Assembly: GCF_023370075.1 (NCBI RefSeq)
Contig: NZ_CP097154.1
Span: 1-64,000, forward strand
From: Deinococcus sp. QL22
GTDB taxonomy: Bacteria; Deinococcota; Deinococci; Deinococcales; Deinococcaceae
DNA length: 64,000 nucleotides
Direction of reading: 5' to 3'
Below the pieces are notes generated by a model that was given only the letters and a program-made list of their open reading frames with translations, did not search any database and had not been told where the DNA came from. The translations under genes and the position numbers were made by a program. Below, one piece after another: positions 1-6,561 of this stretch (positions are counted from its first letter, which is position 1; the number at the start of each line of letters is the position of its first letter).

Positions 1-1
1 T

Positions 2-127
2 CAACATCTGGCCGCCCAGATTCCGGGGGCGGAGTTCGTTACCTACGAAGGCGCAGGCCACATTCCGACGCTGGAACGCTTGAACGATTTCAACCGTGAG
101 GTGCTGGCCTTCATGGGTAAGCACTGA
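2..127 (+). CDS. alpha/beta hydrolase, C-terminal end only
   Basis: The window opens inside this gene. The 41 visible residues end in GAGHIPTLERLND and then FMGKH before TGA at 125-127. The GAGH(I/F)P block holds the catalytic histidine of alpha/beta-hydrolase-fold enzymes, followed by the final helix. The substrate cannot be read from this fragment. It lies 40 bases upstream of the first copy of the 20-bp palindrome, so it is probably the last gene of the preceding unit and not part of the operon that follows. Confidence 0.6.
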   Translation, partial: QHLAAQIPGAEFVTYEGAGHIPTLERLNDFNREVLAFMGKH

Positions 128-167
128 TTTAGGCGTACTGTACGCAGCTTCCGCCAGAACCTAATTC

Positions 168-187
168 TGCTCGTCACGTGACGAGCA
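168..187. promoter_or_regulatory. 20-bp palindromic operator, copy 1
   Basis: The sequence TGCTCGTCACGTGACGAGCA is a perfect palindrome and recurs without change at 6493-6512 and 10616-10635. Copies 1 and 2 also share ATTC directly to the left. TAATTC at 162-167 could be a -10 element abutting the site, which would place a transcript start inside the palindrome, as expected for a repressor site. The binding protein is not identifiable here; a dimeric TetR- or MarR-type regulator of acyl-CoA metabolism is an inference. Confidence 0.75.
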
Positions 188-235
188 CCTTTCAGCAGCA
201 TGAGCTTCTTCGACAATATCCGCCAACGTTCAGAA

Positions 236-265
236 TTGACGTTCACGTACATTTCTCGGTATGCT
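236..265 (+). promoter_or_regulatory. candidate sigma-70-type promoter of the acyl-CoA operon
   Basis: TTGACG (236-241) and TATGCT (260-265) are separated by 18 bases and lie about 45 bases upstream of the ATG at 309. This promoter is downstream of the palindrome at 168-187, so it would be either independent of that site or controlled by it from a distance. The call rests only on consensus and spacing. Confidence 0.45.
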
Positions 266-308
266 GATCTGGACTTACAGCCGAATACACCCACCCTCTG
301 GAGGCGAC

Positions 309-1085
309 ATGGCCCTAAAAGAATTGCTGGACTTGACTGGAAAAACCGCCCTGATTACCGGCGGCTCACGCGGCCTCGGCCTACAAATTGCCGAAGCGTT
401 GGGCGAATATGGGGCGCGAGTGGTGCTGACGGCCCGCAAGCAAAACGAGTTGGACGAGGCCAAGGCGCACCTGAGCGGCCTGGGCGTAGAAGCGCACGTG
501 TACGCCAACGATCTGGGAGCCTTCGACACGATTGACCCTGTGGTAGAGCGCATCGTGGCTGAAGTGGGGCCGATTCATATTCTGGTCAACAACGCTGGGG
601 CGACGTGGGGCGCGGCAACCGTGGATCACCCGTTGGACGCCTGGCTGAAAGTTATCAACGTGAACCTGAACGGCCTGTTTTTGATCACCCAGAGCGTGCT
701 GAAGCGCTGCATGTTGCCGCAGGGCGCGGGCCGAATCATCAATATTGCCTCCGTGGCGGGATTGCAGGGCAACGATCCCCGCATGACGCCCACGCTGGCC
801 TACAACACCAGCAAAGGCGGCGTGGTCAATTTCACCCGCACGCTGGCCGCCGAACTCGCCCCAGACGGCATTACCGTCAATTCCATCTGCCCCGGCTACT
901 TTCCCACCAAGATGACCAAAGGCACGCTGGCCTACGGGGAACAGGCAATTCTAGCCGCCACGCCCATGCACCGCCTCGGCACCGACGCCGACCTGAAGGG
1001 CCTCGCGCTGCTGCTGGCGAGTGATGCCAGCGCGTATATTACCGGGCAAAATATCGCTGTGGACGGCGGTATTACGAGCGTATGA
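309..1085 (+). CDS. short-chain dehydrogenase/reductase (first in operon)
   Basis: A 258-residue NAD(P)-dependent SDR. It shows the TGGSRGLG cofactor loop near residue 15, NNAG, a catalytic serine in the IASVAG stretch, the YNTSK active site (Tyr165, Lys169) and the classical C-terminal ITGQNIAVDGG. The ATG at 309 follows GGAGG at good spacing; an in-frame upstream start at 261 has no ribosome site. Its stop overlaps the next start by four bases. As first gene of an acyl-CoA operon it probably oxidises or reduces a hydroxyacyl or ketoacyl intermediate. An LvaD-like reduction of a 4-ketoacyl-CoA is possible, but the substrate is inferred from context only. Confidence 0.85.
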   Translation: MALKELLDLTGKTALITGGSRGLGLQIAEALGEYGARVVLTARKQNELDEAKAHLSGLGVEAHVYANDLGAFDTIDPVVERIVAEVGPIHILVNNAGATWGAATVDHPLDAWLKVINVNLNGLFLITQSVLKRCMLPQGAGRIINIASVAGLQGNDPRMTPTLAYNTSKGGVVNFTRTLAAELAPDGITVNSICPGYFPTKMTKGTLAYGEQAILAATPMHRLGTDADLKGLALLLASDASAYITGQNIAVDGGITSV

Positions 1086-1546
1086 CCACGCTTGTAGCTG
1101 CTGAACTTCCCCAGCACATCGGGCAGGAAGTGGCGTTGTCGGAGTGGATTGAGATTACACAGGAACGCATCAACGCTTTTGCCGACGCGACGGGCGACCA
1201 TCAATTTATTCATGTGGATGCCGAGCAGGCCGCCGCTGGCCCGTTTGGAACCACCATCTCGCACGGATTCCTTACGCTGTCGCTGTTGGCCGGAGAATTT
1301 ATGAACCGGGGCGGCGCACCACAGATTGAGGGCGTGCGAATGACCGTGAATTACGGCTTAAACCGCGTGCGGTTTATCGCGCCTGTGCCTGCGGGCAGCC
1401 GCCTTCGCAACCGCGCCGTGTTGCAGAGCGCCGAGGCCGGAGCCGGGTACATGCAAATTTCGGTGCTCAATACGATTGAGTTGGAAGGCTCCGATAAGCC
1501 CGCTGCGACGGCGGAATCGGTGTTCCGGGTGTATTTATGGCCCTGA
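1082..1546 (+). CDS. MaoC-family (R)-specific enoyl-CoA hydratase
   Basis: A single hot-dog-fold protein of 154 residues, the normal size for the NodN/MaoC branch. The hydratase-2 signature is GDHQFIH at residues 38-44, with Asp39 and His44 as the catalytic pair, followed by GPFGTTISHGFLTLSL. It should add water to trans-2-enoyl-CoA to give (R)-3-hydroxyacyl-CoA. ATGA overlap with the SDR upstream and a 10-base overlap with the macro-domain gene downstream show translational coupling. The hydratase is what one would need after the acyl-CoA dehydrogenase encoded downstream. Confidence 0.85.
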   Translation: MTTLVAAELPQHIGQEVALSEWIEITQERINAFADATGDHQFIHVDAEQAAAGPFGTTISHGFLTLSLLAGEFMNRGGAPQIEGVRMTVNYGLNRVRFIAPVPAGSRLRNRAVLQSAEAGAGYMQISVLNTIELEGSDKPAATAESVFRVYLWP

Positions 1547-2040
1547 CTCATATCATGGGCGACGCCACCCAGCTACAGGGCGAAGGCCCGCGCCTGTTGG
1601 TGCATATCTGCAACGATATCGGCGCGTGGGGCCGAGGTTTCGTGATGACCCTATCTAAGGCATATCCACAGCCAGAGCGCGAATTCAAGCGCTGGGCGAC
1701 TGGGCAAACCGAGCAGGCTTACGCTTTGGGCGAGGTGCAATTCGTTCCAGTCAGCCCGACTCTTACCGTCGCCAACCTGGTGGGCCAGCACGACATTGCC
1801 CGCAAAAACAATCCCACTGCCGAGCCGCCTGTGCGCTATGAAGCCATTCGAACAGGATTGGAGCGGGTGCGCGACGAAGCCCAAAGCTTGGGCGCAAGCG
1901 TTCATGTGCCGCGTATCGGGGCAGGCGTAGCGGGCGGCGATTGGGCCCTCATAGAGCCGATGATTCGGGAAGAATTGACGAATCATGGCCTGAAGGTCAC
2001 CGTGTACAGTCTTCCCAACATTCAGGCTCAAAACTCATGA
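1537..2040 (+). CDS. macro-domain (ADP-ribose-binding) protein
   Basis: A 167-residue stand-alone macro domain. The beta-strand and loop block LLVHICNDIGAWGRGFV near residues 20-36 and the later RIGAGVAGGDW loop near residue 130 match the ADP-ribose pocket of the ALC1/TARG1-like macro branch. Proteins of this fold bind or hydrolyse ADP-ribose, ADP-ribose-1''-phosphate or O-acyl-ADP-ribose. It overlaps both neighbours by a few bases, so it is made with the acyl-CoA enzymes. Its job there is unknown; a link through O-acyl-ADP-ribose or NAD metabolites is speculation. An alternative start lies at 1555. Confidence 0.8.
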   Translation: MALTHIMGDATQLQGEGPRLLVHICNDIGAWGRGFVMTLSKAYPQPEREFKRWATGQTEQAYALGEVQFVPVSPTLTVANLVGQHDIARKNNPTAEPPVRYEAIRTGLERVRDEAQSLGASVHVPRIGAGVAGGDWALIEPMIREELTNHGLKVTVYSLPNIQAQNS

Positions 2041-2519
2041 CCATCCCTGACCTGTCCGGCATCCTGTCGCCCGCCGCGCAGGAGCTGATGCAGCGCGGCG
2101 CGGAAGGCAGCGCGTTTACGCAGTGGATCGGCACGCGGCTGAGGCGTTTTGAAGCGGGCAAGGTGGAAATCGAGATCGATCTGCGCCCCAACATGACCCA
2201 GCATCACGGGCAGGCGCACGGCGCAGTCATCGGGTATCTGGCCGATACGGTGAGTGCCTGGGCTGCCGCCAGCGTGGCCGGAGACGTGGTGACGGCTGAA
2301 TACAAACTGAATTTTTTGGCCCCCGCACGCGGTGAAACGCTGTGGGCACGCGGCGAAGTCCTGCGGGCCGGAAAGCGTCAGGTGGTGGTGCGTGCCGACG
2401 TATACGCCACCCAGGACGGCACAGACACACTTGTCGCGGTGGCTTTGGCGACCATCGCCCCGATTGGAAAAGCACCCACAACCACACCCGAACCTCGCGC
2501 CCCACAGGAGTCTCCATGA
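2037..2519 (+). CDS. PaaI-type hot-dog thioesterase
   Basis: A 160-residue hot-dog protein with the PaaI/YigI pattern [21 protein letters not shown] near residues 55-75, where the helix carries the acidic catalytic residue, followed by the [13 protein letters not shown] strand. Expected activity is hydrolysis of an acyl-CoA or aryl-CoA, often as a proofreading or CoA-recycling step. The ATG at 2037 overlaps the macro gene's stop; an upstream in-frame start at 1941 lies inside that gene. The last 15 residues are a low-complexity Pro/Thr tail. Confidence 0.8.
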   Translation: MTIPDLSGILSPAAQELMQRGAEGSAFTQWIGTRLRRFEAGKVEIEIDLRPNMTQHHGQAHGAVIGYLADTVSAWAAASVAGDVVTAEYKLNFLAPARGETLWARGEVLRAGKRQVVVRADVYATQDGTDTLVAVALATIAPIGKAPTTTPEPRAPQESP

Positions 2520-3760
2520 CCGTATTCGATGTTTCGCCGCGCACCACCGACCTCCGCTCGCGCCTGACGAAATTTATGACGGACTACGTGTATCCCAACG
2601 AGGCCGAGTTTGACCGTCAGGTGAACACGGGGAGCCGCTGGGAGCACATTCAACTGATCGAAGACCTGAAGCCTAAAGCGCGGGAAGTGGGGCTGTGGAA
2701 CCTGTTCCTGCCGCCTGCCAGCGATCCGCAGGGCGAGTACGGCCCCGGCCTCAGCAATCTGGAATACGCGCCGCTGTGCGAAATTATGGGACGGGTCTGG
2801 TGGGCACCCGAAATCTTTAACTGCAACGCGCCCGATACGGGGAACATGGAAGTGCTGGCCCGCTACGGCACGCCCGACCAACAGGCCAAGTGGCTGCGGC
2901 CCCTGCTGAACGGCGAAATTCGTTCCGCCTTCTCCATGACTGAGCCGGAAGTGGCTTCCAGCGACGCGACTAACATCCAGAGCAGCATTGTTAGAGACGG
3001 CGATGAATACGTGATCAACGGGCGCAAATGGTGGACGAGCGGCGCGGGCGATCCTCGCTGCCAGATCAGTATTTTCATGGGCAAGACCGACCCGGAAGCG
3101 GCCAAGCACCTTCAGCAGTCCATGATTCTGGTGCCGATGGATACGCCCGGAGTGACCGTGACGCGCATGTTGACCGTGTTCGGCTACGACGACGCCCCGC
3201 ACGGACACGCCGAAATGACCTTCGAGAATGTGCGCGTGCCAGCCTCTAATCTCTTGCTGGGCGAGGGACGCGGCTTCGAAATCGCGCAGGGACGGCTGGG
3301 GCCAGGGCGCATTCACCACTGCATGAGGCTGATCGGGCAGGCGGAACGGGCGCTGGAATTCATGGTGGCGCGGGCTGGGGCCCGGGTGGCGTTCGGCAAA
3401 CCGCTGGCCGCTCACCAGCACGTGCGCGAACTGATTGCCCAGAGCCGCATGGAAATTGATCAGGCCCGCCTGCTGACGCTGAACGCCGCTCATATGATGG
3501 ACACGGTGGGCAACAAGGAAGCGCGGGGGCAGATCGCGGCCATCAAGGTGGTTGCGCCCAACGTCGCTCTGCGCGTGATTGACCGGGCCATTCAGGTGTT
3601 CGGCGGCGCGGGCGTGAGCCAGCACACCCCGCTGGCCGCCATGTACGCGCAGGCCCGCACGCTGCGTCTGGCCGATGGCCCCGACATCGTGCATACCGAA
3701 ACAGTGGCCAAAGAGGAACTGAAACGGCAGGGCGTGGATTACCGGACGGGGAGGAACTGA
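2516..3760 (+). CDS. acyl-CoA dehydrogenase, ACAD10/ACAD11 type
   Basis: A 414-residue FAD enzyme with the full ACAD fold: [17 protein letters not shown] (flavin site), [32 protein letters not shown] and [13 protein letters not shown]. The usual IYEGTSEI catalytic region is replaced by [15 protein letters not shown], as in the ACAD10/11 branch. In animals that branch is fused to an APH-like kinase and processes phosphorylated 4-hydroxyacyl-CoA; in Pseudomonas levulinate catabolism the two are separate (LvaA and LvaC). Here the APH-fold kinase is two genes downstream in the same operon. The start at 2516 overlaps the thioesterase stop. Confidence 0.88.
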   Translation: MTVFDVSPRTTDLRSRLTKFMTDYVYPNEAEFDRQVNTGSRWEHIQLIEDLKPKAREVGLWNLFLPPASDPQGEYGPGLSNLEYAPLCEIMGRVWWAPEIFNCNAPDTGNMEVLARYGTPDQQAKWLRPLLNGEIRSAFSMTEPEVASSDATNIQSSIVRDGDEYVINGRKWWTSGAGDPRCQISIFMGKTDPEAAKHLQQSMILVPMDTPGVTVTRMLTVFGYDDAPHGHAEMTFENVRVPASNLLLGEGRGFEIAQGRLGPGRIHHCMRLIGQAERALEFMVARAGARVAFGKPLAAHQHVRELIAQSRMEIDQARLLTLNAAHMMDTVGNKEARGQIAAIKVVAPNVALRVIDRAIQVFGGAGVSQHTPLAAMYAQARTLRLADGPDIVHTETVAKEELKRQGVDYRTGRN

Positions 3761-3761
3761 G

Positions 3762-4607
3762 ATGGAGTTTAAGGGCAAAATCATCGTGGTGACCGGCGCG
3801 GCCAGCGGAATCGGTTTAGCTCTGACGCAGCGATTTGTGCAGGAAGGCGCAACCGTGATCGCCTCTGACCTGAAAGCGGAAGCGGGCGCGGAAAAGGCGG
3901 CGGAAGCCGGGGCACGCTTTGTTCAGGCCGACGTGGGGCAGGAAGCCGACGTCGTGCGCCTGATTGATGACGTATTGGGCAACGAAGGCCAGATTGACCT
4001 GTTCTGCTCGAACGCCGGAATTGCCATCGGGGCGGGGCCGGAAACGCTGGACAAGCACTGGGACTTGATCCACCGCGTGAACGTGATGAGCCACGTCTGG
4101 GCCGCCCGCAAACTGTTGCCGCACTATCTGGAACGGGGCGAAGGCTACTTCCTGAATACGGCGTCGGCGGCGGGCCTGCTGACCGAACTGCATTCCGCAC
4201 CCTACGCCGTGACCAAGCACGCGGCGCTGGCTTTTGCCGAGTGGCTGGGGATTACCTATCGCAACCGGGGCATTTTCGTCTCGGCCCTGTGTCCGGAAGG
4301 CGTGTGGACGCCCATGATCGAGAACGCGCCGATTTTGCAGCAAACGGCGATTACCACGGATGAGTTGGTAGAAAAAACCTTGGCTGCCCTGCGCGAAAAC
4401 CGTTTCTTGATTACCACGCACGAAGCCACGCTGCCCGCCGCGCAACTGCGGGCCAGCGACAACGAAAAATGGATGGGCAAAATGGTGCGCCTGCGCGAAA
4501 AAGCGATGGGCTTGCTGGCGGGACATGAGGCCATTGGTGGGGGAGAGGCGGCCAAAGCTGAAGCCGCACAGACGGCGGAGGCTCCGCGAACGGAAGGCAG
4601 CGCGTGA
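3762..4607 (+). CDS. short-chain dehydrogenase/reductase (second in operon)
   Basis: A 281-residue classical SDR: GAASGIG near residue 12, CSNAGIA in place of NNAG, catalytic YAVTK (Tyr148, Lys152), and a C-terminal extension of about 30 Ala/Glu-rich residues beyond the normal fold. The start follows the ACAD stop by one base and the stop overlaps the kinase start. It is distinct from the SDR that opens the operon, so the pathway probably has two redox steps at hydroxyl or keto carbons. Substrate is unknown. Confidence 0.83.
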   Translation: MEFKGKIIVVTGAASGIGLALTQRFVQEGATVIASDLKAEAGAEKAAEAGARFVQADVGQEADVVRLIDDVLGNEGQIDLFCSNAGIAIGAGPETLDKHWDLIHRVNVMSHVWAARKLLPHYLERGEGYFLNTASAAGLLTELHSAPYAVTKHAALAFAEWLGITYRNRGIFVSALCPEGVWTPMIENAPILQQTAITTDELVEKTLAALRENRFLITTHEATLPAAQLRASDNEKWMGKMVRLREKAMGLLAGHEAIGGGEAAKAEAAQTAEAPRTEGSA

Positions 4608-5734
4608 GTGACACGGCTCCGGTGAGAGCAGGGGAAGAACTACCGCTGGACGCCCTGCGTGAGGCCTTGCGCGGGCGGGTAGCAGGCGACGTTGACGCCC
4701 TAACCGTCGAACAATTTCCGGGCGGATTTTCTAATTTGACCTACTTGGTTCGCTTAGGAGAACAGGGCAGCGTTCAAAAAGAATATGTCCTGCGCCGCGC
4801 TCCGCTGGGGCCTGTGCCCAAGGGGGCGCACGACATGGCCCGCGAATTCAGACTGCTGGAGCGGGTGCACCCGGTGTTTCCGCAAGCGCCTAAGCCCGCC
4901 TTATTGGTAGAAGACCCGGCGGTGTTAGGCTCGCCCTTCTACCTGATGGAACGCCGAAACGGGCTGATCGTGCGTGACCGCGTGCCACCCGAACTGGCTC
5001 AAATTCCCGATGCCCCGCAAAAGCTTTCCTTTGCGCTGGCCAATACTTTGGCTGCCTTGCACGCGGTGGACATCGAGGCGGCCGGCCTGGGCGACATAGG
5101 GCGGGCCGCCGGATTCAATGGGCGGCAGGTGGAAGGCTGGGCCGGACGCTGGCGCAGGGCCAGAACCGAAGATTTGCCGCCCGTGAGCGAATTGCGGGAC
5201 GAACTCGTGATCGGCTGGCTCACCGCCCACACCCCTGCCGAGAGCGCCCATACCCTCGTTCACAACGATTTCAAGCTGGACAATCTGATGGTTGACCCTG
5301 CTGACCCGGCACACGTGACGGCGCTGCTGGACTGGGAAATGACCACCGTGGGCGACCCACTGGCCGATTTAGGGCTGACACTGACGTACTGGGCAATGCC
5401 GGAGCAACCGGGCGGCAAGCAGAGCCGAGTGGGAGCAGCTGCCAGCGCCGAGGGCTTTTTGACCCGTGAGGGCTTCCTAGAGCGCTACGCTGCACAGTCC
5501 GGGCGCGACGTGTCGGGCGTGCTGTGGTACGAGGTGTTGGGCCATTTCAAGCTGGCCGTGATCGTGCAGCAGATTTACGCCCGCTACCGTGCCGGGCAAA
5601 CTGGGGATCCCCGCTTTGCCCCTCTGGGCCAGCAGGCCGCGTGGCTGATGGGCGAGGCATGGCGCCGAATCAACGCGACGGCGGGCGCGGCGGCGGGCGC
5701 GGAATTCGTGCCAGAAGTTATTCCAGATGAGTGA
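4604..5734 (+). CDS. APH-fold phosphotransferase, ACAD10/11 N-terminal-domain type
   Basis: A 376-residue aminoglycoside-phosphotransferase-fold kinase using a GTG start that overlaps the SDR stop. Visible motifs are GGFSNLTY (nucleotide loop), LVHNDFKLDNLMVD near residue 220 (catalytic loop, HxDxxxxN) and LLDWEMTTVGDPLADLG near residue 243 (metal-binding DWE). These match the kinase domain of ACAD10/11 and LvaA more than antibiotic kinases. In those systems the enzyme phosphorylates the 4-hydroxyl of a hydroxyacyl-CoA, after which the ACAD removes the phosphate. Co-occurrence with that ACAD type supports the same role here. The small LvaB partner of LvaA was not seen. Confidence 0.85.
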   Translation: MSDTAPVRAGEELPLDALREALRGRVAGDVDALTVEQFPGGFSNLTYLVRLGEQGSVQKEYVLRRAPLGPVPKGAHDMAREFRLLERVHPVFPQAPKPALLVEDPAVLGSPFYLMERRNGLIVRDRVPPELAQIPDAPQKLSFALANTLAALHAVDIEAAGLGDIGRAAGFNGRQVEGWAGRWRRARTEDLPPVSELRDELVIGWLTAHTPAESAHTLVHNDFKLDNLMVDPADPAHVTALLDWEMTTVGDPLADLGLTLTYWAMPEQPGGKQSRVGAAASAEGFLTREGFLERYAAQSGRDVSGVLWYEVLGHFKLAVIVQQIYARYRAGQTGDPRFAPLGQQAAWLMGEAWRRINATAGAAAGAEFVPEVIPDE

Positions 5735-6431
5735 ACTGATTCTCGTGCGGCACGGGCAGGCCACCCCGTTTGAAGCCGACACAGACCGCCTTTCCCCGCT
5801 GGGTGAAGCGCAGGCGCGGGCGGTGGGTGTGCATTTGGCGGCGTCTGGACTGCAGCCCACCGATGTCATTTGCGGCCCGCTGGTTCGCCAACGCGAAAGC
5901 GCGAGGCTGGCACACGCGGCGGGTGGGGGAGACTGGCCCGCCATCACCACCGATTCACGACTGGCGGAATACGACGGCGACGGCATGATGCACCATCTCG
6001 CCCCCGTGCTGGCCGCACAGAATTCAGAGTTTGCGGCGTTGCTGGACGCTTTCCAGACTCACCGCGATTCCCCGGAACGCAACCGCCATTTTCAGCGGAT
6101 GCTGGAGCCGCTGACCGACGCCTATTTGCGCGGCGAAGCGACCCATGCAGAGGTAGAAACGTGGGCGGACTTTCGGGGTCGGGTGCGGGCCTTCTTGCGA
6201 GCCTTGTTGGGCGGGCAATCCGGACGCACCGTGCTGCTCTTTACCAGCGGCGGCGTGATTGGCGTCACGGTGGCCGCCATCTTGCAAGCCCCCGATGCTT
6301 CTGCTCTCGCCCTGAATTGGCGGGTACGCAATGCCAGCCTGACCCGGCTCACTTACGGCAGTGGGCGGGCCAGCTTGGACAGCTTCAACGAGACGGCTCA
6401 CCTGCCCTCAGAATTGCAGAGTTGGCGCTAG
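5727..6431 (+). CDS. histidine-phosphatase-fold (phosphoglycerate-mutase-like) protein
   Basis: A 234-residue protein opening with LILVRHGQATPF, the phosphohistidine RHG motif of the superfamily, and RLSPLGEAQARAVG. Near residue 175 the strand that normally reads SHGGVI is FTSGGVIG, so the second catalytic histidine is replaced by serine. It overlaps the kinase gene by eight bases and ends the operon. It could remove phosphate from a dead-end phosphoacyl-CoA, or be a weakened or non-enzymatic member; neither is shown. Confidence 0.75.
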   Translation: MSELILVRHGQATPFEADTDRLSPLGEAQARAVGVHLAASGLQPTDVICGPLVRQRESARLAHAAGGGDWPAITTDSRLAEYDGDGMMHHLAPVLAAQNSEFAALLDAFQTHRDSPERNRHFQRMLEPLTDAYLRGEATHAEVETWADFRGRVRAFLRALLGGQSGRTVLLFTSGGVIGVTVAAILQAPDASALALNWRVRNASLTRLTYGSGRASLDSFNETAHLPSELQSWR

Positions 6432-6492
6432 CGGGGGAGAGCTGGAGAGGCCAAACTGCGTTCAACACAATCATTTTCTGCTTCAGACATTC

Positions 6493-6512
6493 TGCTCGTC
6501 ACGTGACGAGCA
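6493..6512. promoter_or_regulatory. 20-bp palindromic operator, copy 2
   Basis: An identical copy of TGCTCGTCACGTGACGAGCA, 49 bases upstream of the ATG of the molybdopterin oxidoreductase. TTCAAC (6461-6466) with a -10-like GACATT (6486-6491) would put the transcript start within the palindrome, the usual layout for repression. The promoter elements are weak; the palindrome itself is exact. Confidence 0.75.
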
Positions 6513-6561
6513 ACTGAGATTCCACTTGCTTCACCCCTTGCACGGCCCCGGAGGTTCGCCC

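Noticed and set aside
4604..5734. Aminoglycoside resistance kinase
   Set aside because: The APH fold is present, but the operon context and motif spacing fit the ACAD10/11-linked kinase, not an antibiotic kinase.
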